From Actinomycetota bacterium (GTDB lineage: Bacteria > Actinomycetota > Thermoleophilia > Gaiellales > Gaiellaceae), in the NCBI GenBank assembly GCA_003152275.1, contig PLZU01000063.1:19444-75414 (forward strand): a stretch of DNA of 55,971 nt, written 5' to 3'. The notes beneath the pieces are model-generated. The model had not been told where the DNA came from and did no database searches. It saw only the letters and a program-made list of their open reading frames with translations. The translations under genes and the position numbers were made by a program. Positions 1 through 8,407 of this stretch are shown here, one piece after another (within the stretch, counting starts at the first letter, position 1; every line of letters starts with the position of its first letter).

Positions 1-22
1 CTCCCAACTGAGCTATAGCCCC
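1..22 (-). tRNA. tRNA-Ala, 5' end only (cut by window edge)
   Basis: Read on the minus strand this gives GGGGCTATAGCTCAGTTGGG plus AG: a 7-base acceptor strand followed by a canonical D-arm start (TAGCTCAGTTGG). The GGGGCTA acceptor and this D-arm are typical of bacterial tRNA-Ala, but the anticodon lies outside the window, so the identity is inferred. The gene is transcribed leftwards out of the window. Confidence 0.8.
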
Positions 23-37
23 GGGTGGTGTCCCAGT

Positions 38-319
38 TTAGCCGGAGCTCTGTGCGGTCGTTCCCAGTTTGCCCGCACGAATCCGCGCCGCCATGTCCTT
101 GGACTGCTCGCGGTACCAGGTGCCGTCCTCGAACTGGATCGCGGGGTAGAGCTTCTGCCCCGTCCCGGCGATGATCGCTTCGCGTTCGTCCTTCTTCCGC
201 GGGCCGGGCACGCGCTCGTACTCGACGCCCGCGTCCTGCAATGCCTTCTCGACCTTCCAACAGGGATGAGCCTGGATCTTCACCCACTGGCTGGTGCAGC
301 GATGGAGCTTGATAGCCAT
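38..319 (-). CDS. Small glutaredoxin/GST N-terminal-domain protein
   Basis: A 93-residue protein with the thioredoxin-like N-terminal fold of glutathione S-transferases. A single Cys near residue 20 (HPCWKVEKAL) sits at the start of helix 1. It is followed by a beta strand (GVEYERV), the cis-Pro region YPAIQFEDGT and an E-S/Q-K-D segment (YREQSKDMA), the usual glutathione-site layout. The C-terminal helical GST domain is absent, so this is a one-domain form seen in many actinobacteria. The ATG at 317-319 is chosen because the longer upstream reading frame is Arg-rich, without family resemblance, and overlaps the divergent dehydrogenase. A redox or thiol-transfer role is inferred; the substrate is unknown. 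Confidence 0.75.
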   Translation of the reverse strand: MAIKLHRCTSQWVKIQAHPCWKVEKALQDAGVEYERVPGPRKKDEREAIIAGTGQKLYPAIQFEDGTWYREQSKDMAARIRAGKLGTTAQSSG

Positions 320-336
320 CGCTCTACGATACGCAA

Positions 337-1170
337 GTGCGGGCGGTGGTGCTAGACGCGAACGGCCTCCCGGCACTCTCGGACATCGTCGAGCCGCGAC
401 CGTCGGTCGAGGTGCTCGCGTGCGGGCTCTGCGGCTCCGACGTCGAGAAGCTCGGACGCGCGGCGCCGGGAACCGTGCTCGGGCACGAGGTCGTCGCGCG
501 CGCCGAGGGGCGGCGCATCGCGCTCGTGCATCACAGATCCTGCGGCGAGTGCGCGCGATGCCGCGCTGGACACGAGACGACGTGCGACCGCTTCTCCACG
601 CCGACGATCGTGCCGGGTGGATTCGCAGAGCGCGTGGGAGTCGTAGAGGGCGTCGAGCTTCCCGATTCTCTCGACGACGCACACGGCACGATGGTCGAGC
701 CGCTTGCGTGCGTGCTCCGCGGCGTCGAGCGCGTGGCGCATGGACGTGTGCTCATCGTCGGCAACGGCTTCGTCGGGCACCTCTTCGCCGCGGTGCTCGA
801 GCGGCGCGGAGACGACGTGTTCGCAGTCGACGCGGATCCGAAGCGAGCCGGCCGAGCGCCGGACGGCCCCGTTGACTCGGCGATCGTGTGTGCACGGGGC
901 GCAGGCGCGCAGGCGCTCGACGCCGTGCAGCCGGGCGGCACGGTGCTCGTCTTCGCGAACGCCGGCGAGCTACCGGCGGACGTCGTGTACAGACGCGAGC
1001 TGACCGTCGTCGGCTCACGCTCGGCGACACCGGCGGCCATGCGCGCTGCCGCGGCGCTCCTGCCCGACCTGGATGTGCCGAAGCCGACGGTGCTGCCGCT
1101 CGACCGCTTCGACGAAGGCCTCGAGCTGTTTGTGAGCCGCGCCGCGCTGAAGGTCGTCTTCGTCCCGTGA
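337..1170 (+). CDS. Zinc-binding MDR alcohol/polyol dehydrogenase, short form
   Basis: A 277-residue medium-chain dehydrogenase starting at GTG. The catalytic-zinc set is visible: CGLCGSD (Cys32) and GHE (His50, Glu51). The structural-zinc cysteines follow as CGECARCRAGHETTC (Cys69, 72, 75, 83). The Rossmann segment VLIVGNGFVGHLF lies near residue 135. The family is normally about 340 residues; here the segments around the nucleotide fold are compact. The gene overlaps the next MDR gene by 4 bases (GTGA), so the two are co-transcribed and translationally coupled. It probably oxidises a polyol or secondary alcohol with NAD(P); the substrate cannot be assigned. Confidence 0.85.
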   Translation: MRAVVLDANGLPALSDIVEPRPSVEVLACGLCGSDVEKLGRAAPGTVLGHEVVARAEGRRIALVHHRSCGECARCRAGHETTCDRFSTPTIVPGGFAERVGVVEGVELPDSLDDAHGTMVEPLACVLRGVERVAHGRVLIVGNGFVGHLFAAVLERRGDDVFAVDADPKRAGRAPDGPVDSAIVCARGAGAQALDAVQPGGTVLVFANAGELPADVVYRRELTVVGSRSATPAAMRAAAALLPDLDVPKPTVLPLDRFDEGLELFVSRAALKVVFVP

Positions 1171-2102
1171 GGGCGGCGCGCTTCTACGCGCCCGGAGACC
1201 TGCGCATCGAGGAGGTGCCGGACCCGGTGCCCGGCAAAGGCGACGTCCTCGTGCAGATCGAGGTCGCGCTCACCGACGGCACCGATCTGAAGACGTTCCG
1301 ACGCGGCCACCCGTTGCTGCTCACGGAGTCGCCGTCACCGTTCGGCCACGAGTTCTGCGGCTTCGACGTGGCGACCGGCAAGCGCGTCGTCGCCGCGAAC
1401 TCGGCGCCGTGCGGCGCGTGCGCAATGTGCGCACGCGGCCGCGAGACGCTCTGCGAGAACTTGCTGCCGCTGCTCAACGGCGCCTACGCGGAGCTGCTCG
1501 TCGTCCCAGAGCGCATCGCGCGGGTGAACCTCCACCCCGTCCCCCGCACGCTCGCCTCCGAAGTCGCAGCACTCGTTGAGCCGCTCGCGTGCGCGCTGCA
1601 CGCGACCGCCGGCATCGAGGCGCGACAGACCGTCGCAGTCCTCGGCCCGGGGCCGATGGGGATGCTGCTGTGCGCGTGCCTGAAGGACGCCGGCGCCGAA
1701 GTACTGATCGCCGGCGGAACGCGCGAGCGTCGCGCGCTCGCGCGCGAGTTCGGCGCGACGGATGGCGCTGCGCGCGATGCGGACGTCGTGATCGAGGCGA
1801 CAGGGAAGCCGAAGGGATGGCGCGACGCCGTGAGCGCGGTGCGCCGCGGCGGCACCGTCGTCTTCTTCAGCGGCATCCCGGACGACATCGAACTCGACGC
1901 ACGACGCATCCACTACGACGAGCTGACGTTGCGCGGCGTGTTCCATCACACCCCGCACACGATTCGCGCGGCCCTCGCATTCCTTGCGAGCGGCGCATAT
2001 CCGTGGCGCGCGCTCCTGACGCACGAAGTCTCGCTCGAGCAGCTGCCGGCCCTCTTCGCAGAGCCGCCCGACGGCTACCTGAAGGCGATCGTCAGGCCCT
2101 GA
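1167..2102 (+). CDS. MDR dehydrogenase paralogue with altered catalytic-zinc site
   Basis: A 311-residue protein. The start is the GTG inside the GTGA overlap with the preceding gene. The structural-zinc loop is intact (CGACAMCARGRETLC, Cys82/85/88/96), as are the catalytic-site pair GHE (His61, Glu62) and the Rossmann motif VLGPGPMG. The usual catalytic Cys in the C-G-T-D motif is replaced: the sequence reads ALTDGTDLK, placing Asp37 at that position. Asp can ligand zinc, so the enzyme may still be active or may be a non-catalytic partner of the upstream MDR. Its last 11 bases overlap the 3' end of the convergent nucS. Confidence 0.85.
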   Translation: MRAARFYAPGDLRIEEVPDPVPGKGDVLVQIEVALTDGTDLKTFRRGHPLLLTESPSPFGHEFCGFDVATGKRVVAANSAPCGACAMCARGRETLCENLLPLLNGAYAELLVVPERIARVNLHPVPRTLASEVAALVEPLACALHATAGIEARQTVAVLGPGPMGMLLCACLKDAGAEVLIAGGTRERRALAREFGATDGAARDADVVIEATGKPKGWRDAVSAVRRGGTVVFFSGIPDDIELDARRIHYDELTLRGVFHHTPHTIRAALAFLASGAYPWRALLTHEVSLEQLPALFAEPPDGYLKAIVRP

Positions 2103-2766
2103 ACAACGTTAGGTCGGGCTCGCGCTCACCGCGCAGCAGCGCAAGGTCAACCTCGACGCAGCGAATGCCGCGCGACTCCGCGAGGGCGACCGCCTGCGGC
2201 TTGAGCTTCTGAGCCGCGAGAATGCCGCGGCATGCGCTCTTCGCCGGGTCCTCGCGGATGAAACCGAGATAGCGAGTCAGCTGCTCGACCGCCTCGATCG
2301 TCCCGATGCGCTTGATCTCGACGGCGACCCATTCGCCGTCGTCGTCACGACACATCAGATCGACCGGACCTACGTCGGTTGCCCATTCGCGCTTCACGAG
2401 CGTCAGCTCCTCGCCGAGCGACGCTGGTGCAGCAGCGAGCTCCTCCTGCAGGTCTCGCTCGACGCCGTCCTTCTGCAGCGCAGCCGACTCACCCATGTCG
2501 TGCACGACATCGCTCAGCACCTCGGCGAGCCGGATCTCGAGCACGTCCTCCGTCTTCAGCTTGCGGACGACGAGCGTGTCGCCAAGCTCCTCAACCGACG
2601 TCGGGGCGGTCATCCAGTTCAGCGGCTTGACCTTAGAGCCGCCGCCATCCGACCAGATCGTGAACGTGCCGTCCGCCTTGATCATCAACAAGCGCACCGC
2701 CTCAGGCAGACGGGTGGAGCCACGACCGGTGTAGGTCACGGAGCAGCGGGCGACGATCAGGCGCAC
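2092..2766 (-). CDS. nucS: Endonuclease NucS (EndoMS), mismatch-specific
   Basis: A 224-residue protein. The N-terminal DNA-binding/dimerisation domain (about 1-110) starts MRLIVARCSVTYTGRGSTRL and contains the family phrase KPLNWM. The C-terminal RecB-like nuclease domain has Asp136 (GPVDLM), Glu150 and Lys152 (VAVEIKR). NucS cuts both strands at mismatches and replaces MutS/MutL in most Actinobacteria and many Archaea. The extreme C-terminus, DLTLFRA, resembles the sliding-clamp-binding tail of the family. The ATG start gives the canonical N-terminus. A truncated second nucS lies 2 kb away at 4682-4837. Confidence 0.95.
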   Translation of the reverse strand: MRLIVARCSVTYTGRGSTRLPEAVRLLMIKADGTFTIWSDGGGSKVKPLNWMTAPTSVEELGDTLVVRKLKTEDVLEIRLAEVLSDVVHDMGESAALQKDGVERDLQEELAAAPASLGEELTLVKREWATDVGPVDLMCRDDDGEWVAVEIKRIGTIEAVEQLTRYLGFIREDPAKSACRGILAAQKLKPQAVALAESRGIRCVEVDLALLRGEREPDLTLFRA

Positions 2767-2828
2767 AGAACCGAGAACGTACTGGCCAAACCGGACGTGG
2801 CCGATCGCGGACTTGAAAGACTGCGTTC

Positions 2829-4097
2829 GTGCCGCTCGTGCTGGACTCGAGAACGCTGGCCGGTGTCGTCGCCGACCTGCGGCGGAGCGACGAGAGGCTC
2901 GCCGCCGACGCCGAGGCTGCGATCGACTCGCTCTTACTCTGGGAGTCCGACGACGAGCCGCTCGTGCTCACGCGCCGCCGTCTTCAGCTCTTTCTCTGGT
3001 ATGAGTTGCCGCAGAAGTGGCTGATGCCCGCGGACGAACTCGTGTCCGTTGCCCAGGCACTCGGCAAGCTCCTCGAGCGCGCAGCACCGGAGACCGCCGC
3101 GTACGCCGCGCTCTGCCGAGGGGCTGAGACAGAGAACATCATCCGGGCCGGCGGAGAGGGCTGCTTCGAGCTGATCGATTCGTTAGGGGTCGAGCCTCCG
3201 GACACCGACGTGCTCGAGTGGAGCGATCTGATGACGGTTGAAGAGGCGGAGGAGCGCGAAGCTGCGGCGGTCTTCCTCGAAGAGGCGATCGACCAAGGCC
3301 AACTTGATCCGGCGGTCGCGGGCTGGCGCAAGGTTCAGGGCGAGCTCCTCGACGGCTACCTAACAGCGCCGTCGGGTCCCGGCAGCGAGACACCACTCGA
3401 CCGGATCCGTGCCGCTCGCATCGAAGCATGGCTCGGGCCGTCCGGGATCCCCGACGGACTTGGAGGCGAGCGGCGGACGACCCTCGAGCCTGCGCTTCCG
3501 CTACTCGCGAAGCCAGGACCCGAGAACGCGGAGGCGGCTGCGGCGATCGAGCCGCTGCTCTGGCTGCTCGGCTTGCTCGCCGACGGCGCGCGGCTCACGC
3601 AGACGAATGCGCTCGCACGAGCCGTCGTCCGCGCGGCAGTCGACCGCTATCCCGACTGGTGGCAGACCGAGCTCCTAGGGCCTGCCTACCGCGAGACCGA
3701 GGTGGTCCCGCTAGAGACGCTCCACTCGCTGGTACTTGCTCTCAAGCTCGCGCGGCGGAGCAAGCATGCGCTGCGCCTGACCACGCGCGGCCAAGTCCTC
3801 CGCGACGATCCCGCCGCGCTCTTCCGGCTGGTCGTCGACGAGCTCGCCGCCGCCGGCGAGCTCTTCCCGACCGGATTGCTCGACGTCGGGCTCGCGACGC
3901 TGATAGCAGGAGAGTCACGAGAAGAAGTCGTCGTTGCGTCCTGGCTTCTGGTCGCAGGGCTCAACCGTCTCCTCGCTCCGTTCGCGGGCGTCAGCGGTGG
4001 CTTGCTCGATCTCATCCGGATCACCCCGGCGGGCCGAACGCTCGCCGTCGCCATCCTTCATGCCCGCGCGACTGGACCGTGCCACACACTGTTCTGA
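2829..4097 (+). CDS. Conserved hypothetical, IS1096-passenger/pRiA4b ORF3-like C-terminal region
   Basis: A 422-residue, acidic, helix-rich protein starting at GTG, divergent from nucS with only 62 bases between them. Residues about 255-345 (LTQTNALARAVVRAAVDRYP, then ALKLARRSKHALRLTTRGQVL) resemble the winged-helix-like segment found in plasmid pRiA4b ORF-3 family and IS1096 passenger proteins. The rest is not recognised. No signal peptide or membrane helix is visible. The C-terminus (TPAGRTLAVAILHARATG) fits the same family, with a short unrelated tail. Function unknown; the family assignment rests on pattern memory. Confidence 0.6.
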   Translation: MPLVLDSRTLAGVVADLRRSDERLAADAEAAIDSLLLWESDDEPLVLTRRRLQLFLWYELPQKWLMPADELVSVAQALGKLLERAAPETAAYAALCRGAETENIIRAGGEGCFELIDSLGVEPPDTDVLEWSDLMTVEEAEEREAAAVFLEEAIDQGQLDPAVAGWRKVQGELLDGYLTAPSGPGSETPLDRIRAARIEAWLGPSGIPDGLGGERRTTLEPALPLLAKPGPENAEAAAAIEPLLWLLGLLADGARLTQTNALARAVVRAAVDRYPDWWQTELLGPAYRETEVVPLETLHSLVLALKLARRSKHALRLTTRGQVLRDDPAALFRLVVDELAAAGELFPTGLLDVGLATLIAGESREEVVVASWLLVAGLNRLLAPFAGVSGGLLDLIRITPAGRTLAVAILHARATGPCHTLF

Positions 4098-4110
4098 CGA
4101 GGGCCGAAGA

Positions 4111-4377
4111 TCAGTCCCGACGCGTCGGCGCGTGGTCGCCATGGAGCACGTCAGGGTCCATGTCCGCACCGTTTGGCCAGACGATCGTCCCCAGCTCGTT
4201 GTCCACCCTCACCTCCCGGAACAGCTGCGCGTCCCGAAGGGGCTCGAACACTGGTCCCCACAGCTCGCTCTCGAGATCGACCTCGCGCGTCGTGCCATCG
4301 TCGAAGCCGACGCGCACGAGAAAGCCGTCGAGCGGTTCGACCGACGTGATCCGCGCTGTTCTGGTTCGGGTGCTCAT
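4111..4377 (-). CDS. DUF2442 domain protein
   Basis: An 88-residue protein with the DUF2442 signature: ITSVEPLDGFLVRVGFDDGT, then REVDLESELWGPVFEPLRD and VDNELGTIVWPNGADMDP. Its ATG overlaps the stop of the upstream DUF4160 gene (ATGA). This DUF4160-DUF2442 order is a very common bacterial pair with some toxin-antitoxin-like traits, but a biochemical role is not established. It belongs to a small accessory module next to the nucS remnant. Confidence 0.85.
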   Translation of the reverse strand: MSTRTRTARITSVEPLDGFLVRVGFDDGTTREVDLESELWGPVFEPLRDAQLFREVRVDNELGTIVWPNGADMDPDVLHGDHAPTRRD

Positions 4378-4634
4378 TGCAGCGGTTCAATCGTATCGAG
4401 CGGCAGGTGCGCTTCCGCCCTCGCCCAGTTCGCTTGCAATTCGTCGCGGTGTATCTCCGCCCACTCCCGTACAAGCCTGAACGCGCGCGGAGGAAGCATT
4501 CCAGCCAGTGCCTCACCGTTCTCGATCACGATCTGAGCCTCGTACTCGCCGTAAAGGGCGTGGAAGTGCGGAGGGTGATGGTCCAGGTAGTACATGGTGA
4601 TCACGATTCCGTAGAAGGCGCTGATCCGCGGCAC
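4374..4634 (-). CDS. DUF4160 domain protein
   Basis: An 86-residue protein with the DUF4160 motif: ISAFYGIVITMYYLDHHPPH and FHALYGEYEAQIVIENG, then LVREWAEIHRDELQANWARA. The HHPPHFHA stretch is the family hallmark. It is translated first, with the DUF2442 gene following through a 4-base overlap. The module sits directly downstream of the truncated nucS on the same strand, so its arrival may have broken that copy (inference). Confidence 0.85.
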   Translation of the reverse strand: MPRISAFYGIVITMYYLDHHPPHFHALYGEYEAQIVIENGEALAGMLPPRAFRLVREWAEIHRDELQANWARAEAHLPLDTIEPLQ

Positions 4635-4681
4635 GCCAACATCATCTCGACACGGCCAGACAGCTTGCTTCAGAGCAGCGG

Positions 4682-4837
4682 TCAGCAGCTGGACTTGAGC
4701 GGCTTGTACCCGCCCGCGTCGTCATGCACGAGTACCGAGCCGTCCGCCTTCAAGATCAGGAGGCGCACGGCCTCGGGCAGCACCGCTGTCAGGCGACCGG
4801 AGTAGCGCACTTCGCAGCGGGCGACGAGGAGGCGCAT
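4682..4837 (-). pseudogene. Truncated second nucS (N-terminal third only)
   Basis: A 51-codon reading frame begins [20 protein letters not shown] and runs to [10 protein letters not shown]. It aligns residue for residue with the N-terminus of the intact NucS at 2092-2766 up to the KPL of the KPLNWM motif, then diverges and stops. The whole nuclease domain is missing. The fragment resembles other actinobacterial NucS N-termini at least as well as it resembles the local intact copy, so it may be the ancestral locus and not a recent duplicate (inference). The DUF4160/DUF2442 pair lies immediately downstream. Confidence 0.85.
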
Positions 4838-4872
4838 CGGAGGCAACCTACTGTCTCTTTCGGACAGGTGGT

Positions 4873-5544
4873 TCAGCGTCGCTGGACGCGGGAGCCGCCG
4901 ACGATGGCGTCCGTCCCGTCTGCAAACCGAACCCACGCCTTGCCCTTGCCGTCGTAGTCGGGCGACCACACGATGAGGGTCGCCTCGCGCCCGCCGACGT
5001 CCACAGCCTCGGTGCCTTCGGGCTCGGCGCCGCTCCACACACGGACGAAGGGATTCGCCCCGCGCTCGCGCCCGATCGTCGTCTCGTCAGTGTGGCCGGG
5101 CAGCACGCGCGTGGAGTCCGGTAGCGCCATGAAGACGTCCATCACCGAGGAGCGCACCTGCTCGAGGTCGCCGCCGCCGACGGCATCCTTGAACAGCGTG
5201 TCGCCTGTGAACACAACGTCGTCGACGAGGAACGCGACCATGTCGTCGGAGTGCCCAGGGGTCGCGACGCCGCGGACGCGCAGGCCGCCCCACTCCCACT
5301 CTCCAGGCTCTGCGACCACCTCGATCCCGTACCGGGCCCGCAGCTCGTGCTCGTGCACAACGTGGTCCGAGTGCGAGTGCGTCCGGAGGATCGCAGCCGG
5401 CGCCGCGCCCCAGGCCTCGACGGCCGCGACGAGCGGGCCCACGTCGGCGCCCGAGTCGACGAAGAGCGCGGTGCCACCCTCACGATCCGCGATCGCGAAC
5501 GAGTTCGACAGCCAGTCGGGATGCATGCTCCGCTCGATCAGCAC
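4873..5544 (-). CDS. MBL-fold metallo-hydrolase (glyoxalase II-like)
   Basis: A 223-residue metallo-beta-lactamase-fold protein. Metal ligands are visible in order: THSHSDH (motif 2), the His in TPGHSDD (motif 3), the Asp in FTGDTLF (motif 4) and the His in LPGHTDE (motif 5). The N-terminal [20 protein letters not shown] strand pair is typical of hydroxyacylglutathione-hydrolase-like enzymes. It probably hydrolyses a thioester. It is divergently transcribed from pspA with 38 bases between starts. A C-terminal extension of about 50 residues ([18 protein letters not shown] onward) follows the catalytic fold. Confidence 0.9.
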   Translation of the reverse strand: MLIERSMHPDWLSNSFAIADREGGTALFVDSGADVGPLVAAVEAWGAAPAAILRTHSHSDHVVHEHELRARYGIEVVAEPGEWEWGGLRVRGVATPGHSDDMVAFLVDDVVFTGDTLFKDAVGGGDLEQVRSSVMDVFMALPDSTRVLPGHTDETTIGRERGANPFVRVWSGAEPEGTEAVDVGGREATLIVWSPDYDGKGKAWVRFADGTDAIVGGSRVQRR

Positions 5545-5582
5545 GGCGGTAGGCTAACCGCAACCCCTGAGGAGGAGAACGT

Positions 5583-6338
5583 ATGGCCGGTCTGATGCAG
5601 CGCGCGTCCCTGATTGTGAAGGCGAAGTTCTCGAAGCTTCTGAGCCGGAGCGAGAACCCAACCGAGACGCTCGACTACTCGTACGAGCAGATGCTCCAGC
5701 AGCTCCAGAACGTCAAGCGCGGCGTCGCCGACGTCGTAACGTCGAAGAAGCGGCTCGAGCTCCAGACCCAGTCGATCGAGCAGAACGTCGTGAAGCTCGA
5801 AACGCAAGCCCGCCAGGCGGTCGGGGCAAATCGCGAGGATCTTGCGCGCCAGGCGCTCGAGCGGAAGGCCGCCGCGCAGCAGCAGCTTCAGGGGCTCGAC
5901 ACGCAGGTCCAGCAACTCGCCGACCAGCAGGAGAAGCTCATCGCCTCGCAGCAACAGCTCGAGACGCGCATCGAGTCCTTCCGCTCGCAGAAGGAAGTGA
6001 TCAAAGCGCAGTACTCCGCCGCCGAGGCGCAGGTCAAGATCGGCGAGGCCGCGACGGGCATCGGCCGCGGCATGGAGGACACCGGCATGGCGATCCAACG
6101 CGCGAAGGACAAGACCGACGAGCTGCAGGCACGCGCATCCGCGATCGACGAGCTCACGGCCTCCGGCGCGCTCGAGGACATCGGCGACAACCGGACGCAG
6201 CTCGACAAGGAGCTCGCCCAGATCTCGACGACGAGCCAAGTCGACGACGAGCTCGCGAAGCTGAAGTCCGAAGTTGGCCCCGGAGCCAACGCGAACGAGC
6301 AGGCGAAGGAGATCGAGCCGGGCACGAAGACGCCGTAG
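5583..6338 (+). CDS. pspA: PspA/IM30 family membrane-stress protein
   Basis: A 251-residue protein that is almost entirely coiled coil, rich in Gln, Glu, Lys and Ala, beginning MAGLMQRASLIVKAKFSKLL, the amphipathic helix of PspA/Vipp1. PspA coats damaged inner-leaflet membrane and preserves the proton gradient. A strong ribosome binding site (GAGGAGGAG) precedes the ATG by 6 bases. The gene is followed without a gap by pspAB, whose GTG overlaps the last base of the stop codon. The low-complexity acidic tail after about residue 225 is normal for actinobacterial forms. Confidence 0.93.
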   Translation: MAGLMQRASLIVKAKFSKLLSRSENPTETLDYSYEQMLQQLQNVKRGVADVVTSKKRLELQTQSIEQNVVKLETQARQAVGANREDLARQALERKAAAQQQLQGLDTQVQQLADQQEKLIASQQQLETRIESFRSQKEVIKAQYSAAEAQVKIGEAATGIGRGMEDTGMAIQRAKDKTDELQARASAIDELTASGALEDIGDNRTQLDKELAQISTTSQVDDELAKLKSEVGPGANANEQAKEIEPGTKTP

Positions 6339-6907
6339 TGGGCCTCGGGAACGTCCTCTTCGGGCGCAAGAAGCTGAAGGGCCCGGCGCGCGACCGGCTG
6401 TTCGCGCTGACGACAGCCGCCGTCACGCTCGATGTCGAGTGCGGGCTCAAGCCCGCGGGGGTCGGCGCGATCGTCTTCAAGCCGATGTCGACCGGCGAGT
6501 TCACGCAGGTCGACAACGACGTCGAGCAGCTGCTGCAGAGCGTCGCGGCCAGCTCGGGCTCGAAGCTCGATCGCAAGCAGGACACGTTCGGCTTCGAGTG
6601 GGTGATCGTGCGCGACCCCGACCTCGAGGACCAGGTGACCGCCGTCTATGCGGTGTCGCAGGAGTTCAACGAGCGCGGCTTCGGCGGCCAGCTGCTCGCG
6701 GCTGCGTTCCGGTTCGAGGGCGGCGAACATCCGGTGTACTGGATCTACGGCTTCAAGTCCGGGACGTTCTGGCCGTTCGTGCCGACGGGTGCGAAACAGG
6801 AGCGCGACAACGCCCGCGAGCTGGAGTTGAAGGCGAAGCTCGAGCAGGAGCTGCCGGTCGAGCAGGACTTGACGAAGTGGCTCGCCCTGTTCGACGCGCC
6901 GATCTGA
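6338..6907 (+). CDS. pspAB: PspA-associated protein PspAB
   Basis: A 189-residue protein matching the PspAB family: an N-terminal GLGNVLFGRKKLK, then RDRLFALTTAAVTLDVECGL and the C-terminal GTFWPFVPTG. It has no membrane helix. It is found next to pspA and an HtpX-type protease in many actinobacteria and archaea, and here it is translationally coupled to pspA. The exact role is unknown; it is thought to act with PspA in envelope stress. It starts at GTG. Confidence 0.85.
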   Translation: MGLGNVLFGRKKLKGPARDRLFALTTAAVTLDVECGLKPAGVGAIVFKPMSTGEFTQVDNDVEQLLQSVAASSGSKLDRKQDTFGFEWVIVRDPDLEDQVTAVYAVSQEFNERGFGGQLLAAAFRFEGGEHPVYWIYGFKSGTFWPFVPTGAKQERDNARELELKAKLEQELPVEQDLTKWLALFDAPI

Positions 6908-7022
6908 GTTTGTTGCGCAAGCGTGGAAACCCGCTAGCGCGGATTCCCCACGCGCGAAAACCCCTAAAGGCGCCCGCATGCGCGGCCGCTGGCTCATCGC
7001 CTCGAAAACCTGCGGCGAGTGC

Positions 7023-7955
7023 TTACGAAACCGGCTTGCCCATCTCGCGCGAGATCTGCGCGAGTGCGGCGAGGCGCTTTTCCATCGGCGGGTGATCCAT
7101 GAAGATCTCGCCGACCTGCTGGCGCCAGTTGGTCGGGACTATGAAGAAGGCGTTCATGCCGGCGACCTGGCGCAGGTCCTGCTGGGGGATCTGCGTGATA
7201 CCGCTCGCAATCTTCTGCAGCGCACTCATCAGGTTCTCCGGTGCACCGGTCATCAGTGCGGAGCCGCGGTCGGCTGCGTACTCGCGGTACCGCGAGATCG
7301 TTCGAATCAGGATGAAGCTCACCGCGTACGTGACCGCGGCGACGACGAAGATGATCAGCCACACCGGGAGCTGGTTGTTGCCGTTGTTGTTGCTCCGGTT
7401 GCCGCCGCCGCCGAAGCCGCCGAACATGCCGAAATAGAAGCCGAAGCGCGTGATCAGCGCGGCGAGCATCGCGAAGAAGCTCGCCACCGTCATGATCAGC
7501 ACGTCGCGGTTTGCGATGTGCGAGAGCTCGTGCGCGAGCACGGCCTCCACTTCCTGCGGCTCGAGCCGCTTCCAGAGGCCGTTCGTGACCGCGACCGCGG
7601 CGTGCTTCGGACTGCGACCGGTCGCAAACGCGTTCGGGACCTCCGACGGGACGACGGCAATGCGCGGCTTCGGCAGATCGGACAGCGCGCAGAGCCGCTC
7701 GACGATCGCGTGCAGGTCGGGTGCCTCCTCGCGCGAGACGATCTTCGCGCCCGACGCCGCGAGCGCGACCTTGTCGGACGTCCAGTACTGCACCGCCGCA
7801 ATCACGAAGATGATCACGAGCATCGGGGCGAGCTGGAGATGCGCGAAGTAGAGGAGTGCGAGCGCGAAGCCAACGTAGAGCAGCCCAAGCAGACCGCTCG
7901 TGAAGAGCATCCTGATCGTGAGGCCCGTGTCGCGCCCGAACGACTTCCGCTTCAT
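7023..7955 (-). CDS. htpX: HtpX-like M48 membrane zinc metalloprotease
   Basis: A 310-residue membrane protease. There are two N-terminal membrane helices (about 12-58). The zinc motif HELSH is at residues 142-146, with the third ligand expected in REYAADRGS. Another hydrophobic hairpin (about 155-215) is interrupted by a Gly/Asn-rich loop, FGGFGGGGNRSNNNGNN. HtpX degrades misfolded membrane proteins. It converges on pspA-pspAB, a neighbourhood widely conserved for PspAB. The start is about 38 bases from the divergent cytochrome c gene. Confidence 0.95.
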   Translation of the reverse strand: MKRKSFGRDTGLTIRMLFTSGLLGLLYVGFALALLYFAHLQLAPMLVIIFVIAAVQYWTSDKVALAASGAKIVSREEAPDLHAIVERLCALSDLPKPRIAVVPSEVPNAFATGRSPKHAAVAVTNGLWKRLEPQEVEAVLAHELSHIANRDVLIMTVASFFAMLAALITRFGFYFGMFGGFGGGGNRSNNNGNNQLPVWLIIFVVAAVTYAVSFILIRTISRYREYAADRGSALMTGAPENLMSALQKIASGITQIPQQDLRQVAGMNAFFIVPTNWRQQVGEIFMDHPPMEKRLAALAQISREMGKPVS

Positions 7956-7993
7956 GGCTCAGATGGTAGTGACGGAAGGTAGAGTCCCGCTTC

Positions 7994-8407
7994 GTGCGCC
8001 GGGCAATTCTCATCGCTTTCTTAGCGGCGGTGCTGCTCCTCCTCGCCGCCGGCTGCGGGTCCGAAGGAGTCGTCAGCCCAGCCCCGGTCACCGTGATCGG
8101 CTCGCTGCCGACGGCGGCGCCCGCGCCGGTGACGCCTGCGTCGAAGCTCAAGGGCGATCCCACCGCAGGGGCCGCGATCTTCGCGAAGGCCGGCTGTGTC
8201 GGCTGCCACACCCTCGCCGCGGCCCACGCCACGGGTACGGTCGGGCCCGACCTCGACACGATCAGCCCCAAGCCGAACTTCCTTCTGGTGACGGCCCGGG
8301 TCACGCTCGGCAAGGGCGTGATGCCGTCGTTCAAGGGCCAGCTCTCGGCCCAGCAGATCGCCGATGTCGCCGCGTTCGTCGTCAAGTCGACCGGCGGCAC
8401 TCCGTAG
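7994..8407 (+). CDS. Cytochrome c lipoprotein
   Basis: A 137-residue exported protein. A lipobox LLAAGC gives lipidated Cys21, followed by a Pro/Ala-rich linker and a single class I cytochrome c domain. Haem attachment is at CVGCH (residues 68-72) and the distal Met ligand is in GVMPSF (Met110). It resembles the small cytochrome c/cbb3-type electron carriers or the c-domain of cytochrome oxidase subunits. It would be anchored on the outer face of the membrane and shuttle electrons to a terminal oxidase. It starts at GTG. Confidence 0.9.
   Translation: MRRAILIAFLAAVLLLLAAGCGSEGVVSPAPVTVIGSLPTAAPAPVTPASKLKGDPTAGAAIFAKAGCVGCHTLAAAHATGTVGPDLDTISPKPNFLLVTARVTLGKGVMPSFKGQLSAQQIADVAAFVVKSTGGTP

Noticed and set aside
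531-1310. Long frames antisense to the MDR genes, and similar shadows elsewhere
   Set aside because: Arg/Ser/Ala/Pro-rich composition without motifs; typical false frames of high-GC DNA opposite well-supported genes.
6907-7022. Terminator between pspAB and htpX
   Set aside because: GCGTGG/CCACGC gives only a 6-base stem with a long loop and no T-run, although a terminator would be expected here.
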